Origin: Liopterus haemorrhoidalis | Lineage: Eukaryota > Arthropoda > Insecta > Coleoptera > Dytiscidae | Assembly (NCBI GenBank): GCA_963971575.1 | Contig: OZ020625.1 | Location: forward strand, 17,142,829 to 17,206,828 | DNA: 64,000 nucleotides | Reading direction: 5' to 3' | Part shown: one piece after another, positions 23,690 to 35,600 of the stretch | Numbering within the stretch: the stretch's first letter is position 1 | Layout of the letters: each line of letters opens with the position of its first letter | Notes under the pieces: generated by a model | Seen by the model: only the letters and a program-made list of their open reading frames with translations | Databases searched by the model: none | What the model was told of the DNA's origin: nothing | Position numbers and translations under genes: made by a program

Positions 23690-26600
23690 ATGGATAACGA
23701 AGGTAATTCTTCTGCAAAGTATGATATCTCTGATATCAAGAAGTTTTTTGATGCTGATCGCTGGAGTAAAATGCCCTTATATGAGAAACAAAAGTACCTA
23801 CAAATGTATAAAAATCACTCGGAAATGATCAAAGAAGGTATTTTGTTAATTTTTTTGATAATGTACATATATGTGAATTGCATTAATAATGTTTTTTCGA
23901 ACAGGATTTGATACACCGCAACCAAATTTCATGCTTCGAATGATGGGAAATAAAGCAAATGATTCTGATGAGGAGAAATCAGATGAAAGTGAAGATACGA
24001 GCGATGAGGAACAAATACCAACTAAGAAGTTTAAAACAAGTTTACGTATAAGAAACAGGTAATTGTAAATACAATAATAATAATAATAATAATATATTTA
24101 TGGACTAAACTACAATAACAAGGACTGTTTTTAGTCAGTCAAAATTACAAATATATAAAGTTTACACAGAATGGAGGACATAGTTATAAACATAAATATA
24201 AAATATAATAACATCAAATATGCAGAGGTATAAGAAAATAGTCAATTGCATAAAATATCACTGTTGTTTAAAATATTCTAGGAACTCACTTATCGAATAC
24301 ATCGAATTTTTTGTTAAAATATCATTTATTACTTTTTTAAAGTTTGTAAAATTTAAAGTTTTGAACTTGCTGGGTAATGAATTATAAAATTTAATGCCGT
24401 AATAATTTTCACTATTTTTTTATCAATCAAGACGTAAAAATGTTGGGTAGATGTTACCTTTACTCCTTGTGTTGTAACTATGATTTTCTTCATATGTAGA
24501 TAGATCTGATTGTTTTGTGTACATACAGTAGACTGAAAAATGTACAAAGAAGGCAGGATCATAATATTAAGATCACCGAAGGGGGCGGCCCGCACCGGGT
24601 GTCACCCGTTTGGGGGTGACATCCGGCCGCGATTGAAAAAAAATATATATCCTACAAAAACTCCGTAAAATGAAATAACTAAAATCTAAAAAATAAACTA
24701 TATATATATTTTTTATCTTTAATTAAATTATGTCAATCTCTAGGGCTTTTTGTGTTTTCAATATACTATGCGCAGCGTTACCTTAGAAATTTTTAGTACT
24801 GGAGGTCACATAGTGTATCCCAGTATACAGACGCACATTTATCTTTGCTTCCACTAGCCGCTGGGAAGTGCTTATCAAACACAGCAAAGCATCTGTTAAA
24901 AGACTTTAAACAACGCGTTGGAATGCTCATTATGCTGCAGTAAAAATACTTGCAGAAATTTTTGATGAAATTGTGGCTGCAATTTGGGAATTATGTGATC
25001 AACAGGAAAATATAGACACCAGAGGTGCTGCCCAGAACCTTATACCTGCTGTATGTAATTTCACTTTTCTTTGATATCTTTTCTTTTGCAATGATGTACT
25101 AAGGAAAATAAATTGCGCTTAGATTGTATTGCAAAGTAAAGGTTTGAGTCTTGATCAATTAGCTATAAAAATAGAGGCACTTCGTCTTTATATTCCAGAA
25201 AAAAGGGGATCATATTGTAAAAGAGGCAATAGGACTTGCTGCGAAAAAATCGGACGACTACGAAATTCCAATAGAAAAGCGAATTCATCGTAAAAAACGA
25301 ATGGCCAGGGAGATTGCTACCGATGCAGAACTCACACTGACAGCTGAAAATCAAAAGGATATGTTGGAACGTCTCGACCGGTTAGGGAACTTCGAACTAT
25401 AGTGCGTTCGAAGGTGAGTTTGCAGTATAGCTCTTATGGCAAATGGGAGCGGTGTTGCCAAATGTTGTAAAAGTGTCAAATGTGTCAATTATAATAATAT
25501 GAAAAACTCGTATGATTTACAAAAATCAACTCTTATAAAACTCAAAATAACACTCAACAAAAACAAATGGCCATTTGTAGAATACTGCGTCTTCACAGAT
25601 CAGCGCGTTTTAGAGCTGGCAACGTCGACTAGCAAGAAAAGGATAGCGTCATTCTGTAAACCCATTAGAGAGTATGAAAAAGAACTACTCCATATGCCCT
25701 GTACTGCAAACTCACCTTCGAACGCACTATAGATCAAAGTCCATTGACGATGTAACTTCATCGTTCGAGGTTGTCCAGACAAATACTTTGCTTTCGGCGA
25801 ACATCGAGAAATTGAAATTAACTGAATCAAAATTTACTGGTTTTTATGATGAGGTGTCAGAAGCAGAACTCCTCCTAGAGATATCAAGGTTGAGAAGACA
25901 TTTAAAAGCAGCCAATGTTATAGTGTCTGATTGAGTATCCGTAGACCTCTTGAAAATCGTGAAATGGGATTTTACAGAATCCCTTCCAAATCTTATGGTC
26001 GCACTACAGTTATTTATGACAATTTGCGTATCAGTAGTTTCGTGCGAGAGGAGCTTTAGTAAATTAAAATTAGTCAAAAACTACTTAGGGTCAACAATGA
26101 ACAACACGAGACTTAACAAACTTGCAATGTTAGCGATCGAACACGCGGCAACACAAAGTATTAATTTTGAAGATGTGATTTCCGAGTTTGCAGCTGTCAA
26201 AGCTAGAAAGAAGAGATTATAATACTTAAAATATTTTTATTTTTAAAGTGTTTGCAAATTTCTTCTATATATGTTTATGATACTTGATTGATAATTTTGC
26301 AATTTGATGATCAATGACTTATAATTTTTTAAATGTGTATTTAAATTGTTGTATTAAAATTATACTTGAATTAGATGGTTACGTCCGTAAAATATAATAA
26401 GATGAGGAAGTAATGGTATTTGGACTGGTCAGAAATTAAAATTAAAACAATATTTTAACTTCGCTAACGTTTCGATTTAATATTAAATTAAATGATGAAG
26501 ATTTAATATTAAATTGAAACGTTAGCGAAGTTAAAATATTGTTTTAATTTTAATTTCTGACCAGTCCGAATACCATTACTTCCTCATCTTATTAAAATTA

Positions 26601-29600
26601 TACTTCACGCTTATCTGATTTTTTTCTTTTACATAATGTTGATTTTAACCGTTTTTGAGGGGTGACACCATCGATATCCGCCCCGGGTGTCACCCATGCT
26701 AGCTACGACACTGAACGGCAATCAGCGCTATAGGAAATGCGTGCAGTTATTCTCAAAGCCCGGCGCTGTAGCCTAAAAACTCTATATGACAATGATTCAT
26801 GTCCCCAGGCTAATATGCCATAAGACATGTGTGGCTGAAACAACCCAAAATATGCCATCAGGAGAATGGGCTTGGAAACCGAATTAGCCAGTTGCATTAG
26901 CAAGTAAATTGATTTACCCAAAGTACTACATAAATGATTAATGTGTTGCTCCCAAGTTAGTTTCGTATCTACGTAAATACCAAGAAATTTTACGCATGCT
27001 TCATTTTTATAAATGTGCTTTCTACAGCTGATGAGCATATTTTGAACGTAACCGTGTACCCGAAAAACTGGTTTTACTTGCCAGTTCTAGATAAAATGCA
27101 CGCTATATATAACTAAAATATTAAAATTCGCCAAATTTAATTTTCCCTTATAACTTTTTTATTAAAAATCAAAATATTTTAAACTGAACTTTCTTTAGGC
27201 AACTTTTTGATTACATTCAAGTGGTGAGGTAAAAAAAAATCATTTTTCATTTAATAGTATTATTTAAAAATTTTCTTTTGGAACTTATGATTTTATTATT
27301 GGAACGAATATTTATATTTTTAAATTATTTATGCTATATTTTTGTATTATTTATTCACAGAGTGAATACCAAAGATACACCTAGCACATCAAAAGGTAAT
27401 TGAATATCGCATCTAATGATTTATAAGATAAACTGATTTATTAATTTTTTTTAAGCCTGTGTCAGACGCTACCCTAAAAGAAACGTAGCAAAGAAAAATT
27501 ACTATGAAGAAGAAATACTACCGGACGATCGTTACATATGTAAGTATATTTTGTTCTTACTCATTAATTGAGTAGATAGCCTATTGAAGCTCTATTACAG
27601 TGGTGTGTTGAAGCAGGTTCGCGAAAACCAGTTGTTAATTTTTCGTGAGTTATCCGAGTCGGTTTTTAAAAATATTTCGAGCAGGTTGATAAATATTCTC
27701 AGGGGCGCTGAAAGCGAACCCGTACCCTCGGGAAACGGTAATGAAAGGATAACAGATAAACATTTCACGTTGATATAAATTGTTCTTTTTTTTCTGAAAT
27801 ATAATATATGAAATATGTTAACGTGACGTGCCTATTGTCCATGAGCAAGCTACCGATAAAAACGCCACAAAGTGGCCCAAAATACTGATATCTGATGACA
27901 GTTAAATACATAAACAAAGTGTGTAGTTAAATCAAGAGTAGGGCCCCGACCTATAAACATTGTTACAGTGCAACCTCAATAATCCGGAGCCTCAGAAGAT
28001 CGGATTTTTCGGTAATCCAGCCAAGCATTTCAATTGCATTGTATAGTTTATAATCCGGATTTGATAGTAATCGTTAATTCGGACCTGCGTTTTTAATTCC
28101 AGATGTCTACTTCGTACAAATGAATGAAGGAAACTGAAATCGACTGTGTAGGGTTCCCCTAATTTCCTAATATACGAAATTCGATCGGATCAGATGTCCG
28201 GCCGGTCCTGGCTCCAGAAAAACGTTGAGAAAGGACGAATATCCAGTAATAGAAACACGTTTGTATGCATGGTTTAGTACACAACGATCAAGGCACGTCC
28301 TGATTTCCTATGAAATTTTATCTGCCAAAGCAAAACAGTTTTATACTAAAAACCTCTGGAAATGATAACTTTAAAGCTAGCAGGGTCTAGATTTGTAATT
28401 TCAGAAAAATGCATTGTCTGCGTTCTTTGAAAGTGTGTGGCTAAAAACTATCCAACGATCAAAGCGACGTCGATCCCTTCATAGTTATATATACAATGCA
28501 GATGAATCTACCCTATATTGGAAAATTATGCCTGAAAAAACGATGGTTCGTTCTCAGGAAAAGACCGCACCAAGTCGAAAAATAAGCAAAGAACTCATTA
28601 CATTTCTAGCATGTTGTAATGCTGATTTCCTCTAATAATCTATTTCCTCTCTCTTCGTTCCCGCACCTTAGCCTCGCAATCCTCCTAACTTTCCCTCCTG
28701 GCCTTCCTCTTTCTCTCTTCAAGTAGCTTGGTACCCCTATAGTTGTAACCTCCTTATATCTTCCTGCGCTCCTTGATTTGTCTACTCTGACTGTCCTTTC
28801 TTGTTCCCCCACTTCCTTATCCTTCCTCCACACCTCCTCAATCACTCTTATCCCTTCATTTCTTCTCCTTTCCACCTCTGTCGCATCAACTCCGCATCAC
28901 CAGTAATACTCATTTCTCATCTTCCCCCATGCGTACCGTCTTCCTTTCTGTTCCTCTCTGGCTCTTTCCTCCCAGCATTCCCTCACTATTCTTTTGTCTG
29001 TTTCTCTTCTAACTTTCTCCTTGTGCTTTACTGCCTTCCTATATCCACTTTCATCTTATCCCTTTTCAGTTCATCTCTTACAATATACTCTGGTGTTGTT
29101 CTATCTACCCAGTCATCAGTTGTCTTCGGTCAGATATCAATACAGTAAATTAAAATAAAGCTAAAACTGAAGTTGCTAACTTCAGACTGACTGACAACGT
29201 TGATAAATGATCAGAAAAGGCATTAGACATGGAAAAACGACTGCACCGAATGCTATGCGCGAATGGTAAATCACTATTTTTGTCTATATTTTATTCAAAA
29301 CTGGTGACAATGAAATAAACGTCGAGTTGTATACTAAACAAAGCTGTGTAAAACCGTCGACTCAATGTTTTGCATCGAGGCATGCATCAGTAGTGTGTGT
29401 CCAACGGCCAGTGATGCCTGTTTCATGATGACTCGGAATCGATGCATGCCTCATAGTGTAAGGGGGTTTAAAGATAATGTGGATATTTGCAATATGCTAA
29501 AAACTTGTTGATAACATATTACCCTATGCGAGCTTCTCTTTTTTTTATTATTTTTTATTTATTGGACTGGAACACACACAGGACAAGCCCAGTAAAGTGT

Positions 29601-32600
29601 TCTCTGTTAAATACACGGTATATGTTTAAACCATTAGTAATTAAAGTACATAATCAGAGAGTAAACAAATACAAAATGTTATAGATACAAGTAATGAAAT
29701 ATGCAATTTATTGCACGACATAAGGTTTATCTTAGAATTTCAATGCACATTCGGCGGAACAGAAGTTTGGCAGAATTGAAAATATCAATGGTCCCAAAGT
29801 TCATATTATAAGTAGATGCCAATCTGATGGGGGTGAACTACAGAAGGAATTAGTATTAAAATTTGTTAAGTGAAATAACGTTTGGTTGCGGGTCTGATAT
29901 GAGGGAACATGAAGATCAAAAAGTTGTAGCAGGTCACTGCTTTCAGTGATGCTATTAACAATCTTATAAAGAAAGAGCATATCCGCTGGCACACAACGAT
30001 TTTTTAATATTAAAATATTAAAAGTAGCACTGGCAGATTCATAATTTTCATAAAGGGTGTCTGTTTTATAGCAAAGATATTTTAAAGCTTTAATCTGAAT
30101 TCTTTCAATTTTATTTACATACCGTATTTTTCGGACCATAAGACGCACTTTTTACGCAGAAAAATCGACTTAAATTGTCGTGCGTCTTATGATCCGACGG
30201 TATAGGTGCGTTGTTTAAAAAGTGTGCAATGTTAGTGTGGAATCAATTCAGAGCGCATTAAGCAGAATCAACCAAGAAAATATTATAGAAATGAATACAG
30301 TTTATCTGTCATTTCTGGAGGCCTTAAAAGTCAACGACAACCCTTGTATGTGTCGATTAAAAAATCTTTTAATAATTTTATGCGGGAAGAGTGGAACAAA
30401 TGAATGATAAAGCCAAATCACGATGATACAGCAACAGGACATATGAAATGCCCGATAATTTCAGAAGTATGTACCTGGGTAAAAAATTCATAGTTAGCTG
30501 TAAAAGAAAAGACGATTATAAAGTTTTTAAAGCAATGCGGTATAAGCAACGCATTTGATAGTATCGAAGATGGAAGATGACTTGGTTTTTGAAGAGATTG
30601 ACAACAATAGTTCAGACAAAAATAATACGAACAGTGACATTAACGATACGAGATATAGTATAGAAAGTGAAGAACAGAATGTTGCAGGTACAAGTTATCG
30701 TAATAATACTTTTCTAAAAATTGTCTCATAAATTTGGGGTTCGTCTTATCGTCTGGTGCGCCTTGTAGTCCGAGAAATACGGTACTTATCATACTGGGGG
30801 TTCCAAATAACGAATGCAAAATTTAGTAGACTATAAACATAGGCAAAATAAAGATTTTTAATAGGAATGACCGATTTCAATTTTTTTGTGCTACGAATAA
30901 TAAAACCCAGCATTCTCCAGGCTCTAGAAACTATATTGATTATATGAGCTTCAGATGATAATTTTGTGTCAATATATACCCCAAGATCCTTCACAATTTC
31001 CATCCTATTTAATAAATTGCCATTTAATTTATAATCAATTATAAAATTATTAGTATTTCTAGAAAATGAGACAATTTGGCTCTTTCCAGATCTCTTGTTA
31101 ATTCTAGTCTTTTATATGCTTATTTGGGGACCCAGGAAAATTCCTTCGTCTTATTTAGTTGCTTAATATTATTATGTTGTGCAGATTGTGACGACTGTAT
31201 GTTCGAATGGGAGGATTACTGTAAGGTCCACGGTGACCTCATCATAATAAGGGATTTCCCAGTCCCCAAAGACCCTGATGACCCCGAGAGGGCCAAGAAG
31301 ACCATCCCCAAAGGTTGGATGACAGTGAAACAGAGCCGCATCAATGGAGAAGGAGTCTGGTCTCTGGAATACATTCCTGAAGGAATCCGTTTTGGGCCTT
31401 ATGAGGGTGAGATTCAAACTGAGGGCAATGACGAGGGATATTGCTGGGAGGTAAGGAACTTGATAACATTACTTAATAATATTATAACAGATAGATTCTT
31501 TCTACACAGAACTGCACACAAGTACAAAAAAGTGTACTTAAGTATAAGTATTTTACTTTTCTAAAAAATGTAATTAAGTACAAATACAATTACTTTAATT
31601 TTAAAAGTACTGTAAAACAGGGTGAACTTGACCAATTTCAAATTATCATATCTTTGGGAACGTTAATATTTTATAATTGTTTTATTTTTTTGATACTAGG
31701 ACATAGGTACTGAGATCCCTCTTTAAATAACTATAACTTTTTTAATTTTTGGACTTATCAATGTTATATTTTTTATGTCGTTTGGTCAAGTTCACGCCGG
31801 CCGGTCCAGATTTTAATGTATTGGATCTTGGCTTCTTCACTTCTATACAATCCTTACAACATACAGCTTCAACGAATAGAATCGCCGAATTGATTAAATA
31901 CGTTCAAAATGCATTTAATGCAATAAACATAAAAACCAATGATAATGTTTTTCTAACATTGCAAACTTGTCTAGAAGCAACCATGTTAGCAAAAGGGGGG
32001 ATTTCCTATAAGATTCCGCTCATTAATAAGGCAAAACTTCATCGTAAGGGACGATTACCAACAACGTTATCATGTTGCATACAAGCTGTGGAGACAGACA
32101 CGTCCTTGTTAAATTTAAACTTTTTGTATTATTCTTTGTTTTTCTAGATATTTGTAACTATTTCATAAATAAAATCATTCTAATTAATTAAAATTGCAAA
32201 TGTATATATCATATTTTCGGACAAGAAAAAGTAAACCATTTCATAATAAATTCGTATTTCTTTTGCATTCAGTTGCGTGGTAAAGTGAAGAAATGTATCG
32301 ATGCTTACAATCCCGGACTGTCTAACTGGATGAGGTATGTGAACTGCGCCAGAAATAAGGCTGAACAGAACTTGATGGCCTATCAGTATTGTGGCGTAAT
32401 ATATTACCGGACATTGTATGAGATCAAGCCTCACACCGAGCTATTAGTGTGGTATGGGACTAAGTTTGCCAAACAGTTAGGCATTGACTGCAAGATGTAT
32501 AATGCTCCTTTGGAGAAACCGTTCCCAGGTAAGTTTTAGTAACAGTCTCTAGTATCCGAGTTATTCCTGCTACACATATTACGGTATGCTTACGGATAAC

Positions 32601-35600
32601 GTCGCAGGTAAAATGGAATATGTAGATTTCATAACTGCGTAATTTTTCTGTCTATGAACATTGGGATTAATAATATTAATAATTCTAGGTTACTACCCGT
32701 CAACAATGACGGATTTATAATATAAAAATTTCAATTGTTTGTATGTGTATTTGGTTTTATTTTTTAACGTATCTTAATTTCATTGCCGGTCAGCGGATCA
32801 CGGGATAGGATATCACCCGTTAGCCAATCATGAGAGAGAGTGTCACCTGTCAGCCAATCAAAAAACAGGGTGTCCCCAGTTTGGCAATCATGAGAACCTT
32901 AAGAAAAATTGACGTCATGTCATTAATGTTACCGATGCTACATACAGATACTTGTTAATTATATAGTTAGATTATTTATTCAAGATGGGAAAACGATTCA
33001 TTTTTACTCAGTACATTACATTTATATTGTTAAAACTAAAATTAATTTGAGACGTTCATTTATGCTTACGAAACCCTAGACATTTATGTGTGTAATTATA
33101 TTCGCAGATTTTTAGAGAATAAATCTCCAAAATATTGTTCATAGCGGTCAAAGGATATAAGAGTGTCTAAAGTTTCTTTTTTATGCCTACGAAGCCCTAA
33201 ACATTTCTATATGCAATTTTATCAGCAGTTTCTTAGAGAATAAATCTGCAAAATATTGTTCATATCGGTCAAAGGATACAAGAGTGTCTAAAGTTTCTAT
33301 TTTATGCCTACGAAATCCTAGATATTTCTATATATAATTATATTCGTAGATTCTTGGAGAATAAATCTGCAAATAATTGTTAATATCGGTTAAAGAATAT
33401 AGGCGTGTCTAGAGTCTCTCTTTTATGCCTACGAAACCCTAAACATTTATATATGCAGTTTTATCCGCAGTTTCTTAGAGAATAAATCTGCAAAATATTT
33501 TTCATATCGATTATAGCAGCGGATCGCAACCATTGGGTCGCGACCCAAAGTCGGGTCGCGGAAGTTTAAAAATGGGTCGCGACGTATATAAAAAGCTGTC
33601 GCATTTATAACCAATTTTTACAAAATTAACTGCAAATTATTTGAAATTTCACAGTTGAAATAAACCGATGTTCGAACGTCATTGCTCCATCTCACTCTCA
33701 GTTCAGATCGTGGAGACTCGGACGTCGTGGTTCGTCGGTTCTCGAACGTCGCCAAAACTACAGTTAATCGCATACTTGCATACATTCGTCTACTAGATAC
33801 AGCTGAAAACGTGTCTCAACAAGTTGATCGTGTGTTACTAGTATCAGTCAGTATCATTTATTATTTTGTTCTGGACCAATACAATTTCTGAGTTTCGCAG
33901 GAGTTTAGTGTGTTTATTTTGTATTGCCTATTCTACTTTCCTAATATTTTGTTGTTCGAAATTAAGGTATTAATTTAATACTTTTAACTATTTGCAATCA
34001 ATTTTGCTCATGAAAATGATTACTTTTTAGATTTTACACGAGAACCCTCAGTATGAGTAAAAAAGGTACACTATTAGAATTTTTTCATACTAGAAATGTT
34101 AACCACATAGATTCTCAAAATCCTAGTACTTCAAATGACCCATTACCAAAACGAACAAAAGTGGAAAAATTTGTATATAGAGATACCAGGAAAAATATAT
34201 AAATTATGGCTTTACGTGTATACGTGAAAATGAAACAGATTTGCCAAAATGCGTAATTTGTGGAAATGTACTAGCAAATGCATCACTGAAATCTAACAAA
34301 CTTAAGAGACATTTAGAAACAAACCATGCTGAACATAAAGATAAACTTCCGGAATTTTTCTTAAGAATGCTTCAAACATCGAATACAAATAAATCTAATA
34401 TGTCAAAATTTGTTACACCGAATAAGAAATATTTGAAATGTTCTTTTTTAGTAGCATGGCATATTGCTAGATCCAAAAAAGGATTAAATATTGGAGAGAT
34501 ATTATTAAAACCATGTTTTAAAGCAGTTTGTAAAGAAATGTTTGGAGAAGAATATGAAATGAAAATTAACAGTATTCCCATGTCTGCTGAGACAATCAGC
34601 CGACGAATACTTGCTATTTCAAAAGATTTGGAATTACAATTAATTGAAAAATTACAACATTCTCTTTATTATGCGTTGCAATTGGATGAAACTACAGACG
34701 TTGCTAGTTAGTCTGTGTTAATGGTATATGTGAGATACATAGATTCTGAATTGGAAGAAATGAAAGAAGAATTTTTATGTACATTAACATTACCGACTTC
34801 CACAACACGTAACGAAATTTTTGAAAGGATAAATTCTTATTTTGAGTCCAAAAATATCCTTTGGAATAAATGCATAGGTATATGTACTGACGGTGCAGCG
34901 GCGATGGTAGGAAAACATAAAGGAGTTGTGCAACAAATAGGACAAGTTTCACATAAAAATATCATGAAAACACATTGCATTCTTCACCGCGAACAGCTGG
35001 TTGCCAAAAATATAAATGAAGACTTAAATACTGTGATGGACCAATGTGTAAAAATTATTAATCACATACGTAACAGTGCAGTTCAGACTCGAATTTTCGA
35101 AATATTGTGTGATGAGATGGGCTCTGAACACAAAGTTTTGCTACTGCATTCCCATATAAGGTGGATTTCAAGAGGAAGAGTATTGAAAAGATTTTTCGAC
35201 CTGCGAGTTGAAATAGAAATATTTTTAAATGATCAAAAATCACCATTGGCGGAATATTTTAAAAGGAATATATGGCTTGCGAAAGTTGCTTATCTTGCTG
35301 ATATATTTTCATTAGTAAACGAATTAACATTGTCAATGCAAGGGCCAATGACAAATTTATTTATGTGCCATAGTAAAGTTGAAGGTTTCTTGAAAAAACT
35401 CGATATTTGGGAAAAACGAATGAAAAAGGCACGATTTGACATGTTTCAATGTTATTATCAAGTGGTTGAAGATAAAATGATAAGGGAGGATGAATTGTCA
35501 GATATAATCATAAACCATTTACAAAAATTAAAAGAAAGATTTCTTCATTACTTTCCTCCATCTGCAGATATCCGTTTGGGCAATATGTGGATACAAAATC

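Larger units (their letters stand above)
24590..26713 (+). mobile_element. ZMYM1-like hAT transposon, degenerate (PRDM9 intron 2)
   Basis: The right end, GCTAGCTACGACACTG with GGGTGTCACCC, is typical for this group. The left end near 24590 (GCACCGGGTGTCACCCG) appears truncated. Plus-strand remnants: RWNAHYAAVK (24920), LSLDQLAIKIEALRLYI (25145), EAELLLEISRLRRHLKAANV (25860) and the hAT dimerisation end CERSFSKLKLVKNYLGSTM with LAMLAIEHAA to 26222. Stops and shifts break the frame. A MITE at 25400-25729 and a palindrome at 26395-26594 lie inside. Confidence 0.75.
24353..27038 (-). mobile_element. Non-LTR retrotransposon RT C-terminus, split by a hAT (PRDM9 intron 2)
   Basis: The minus-strand pieces 27038-26714 (VKFLGIYVDTKLTWEQHINH ... 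RLQRRALRI ... YSADCR) and about 24588-24353 (FGDLNIMILPSLYIFQS) read as one RT thumb/C-terminal region when the intervening hAT is removed. AT-rich 3' UTR sequence continues down to about 24070. Both ends are truncated. Confidence 0.7.
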
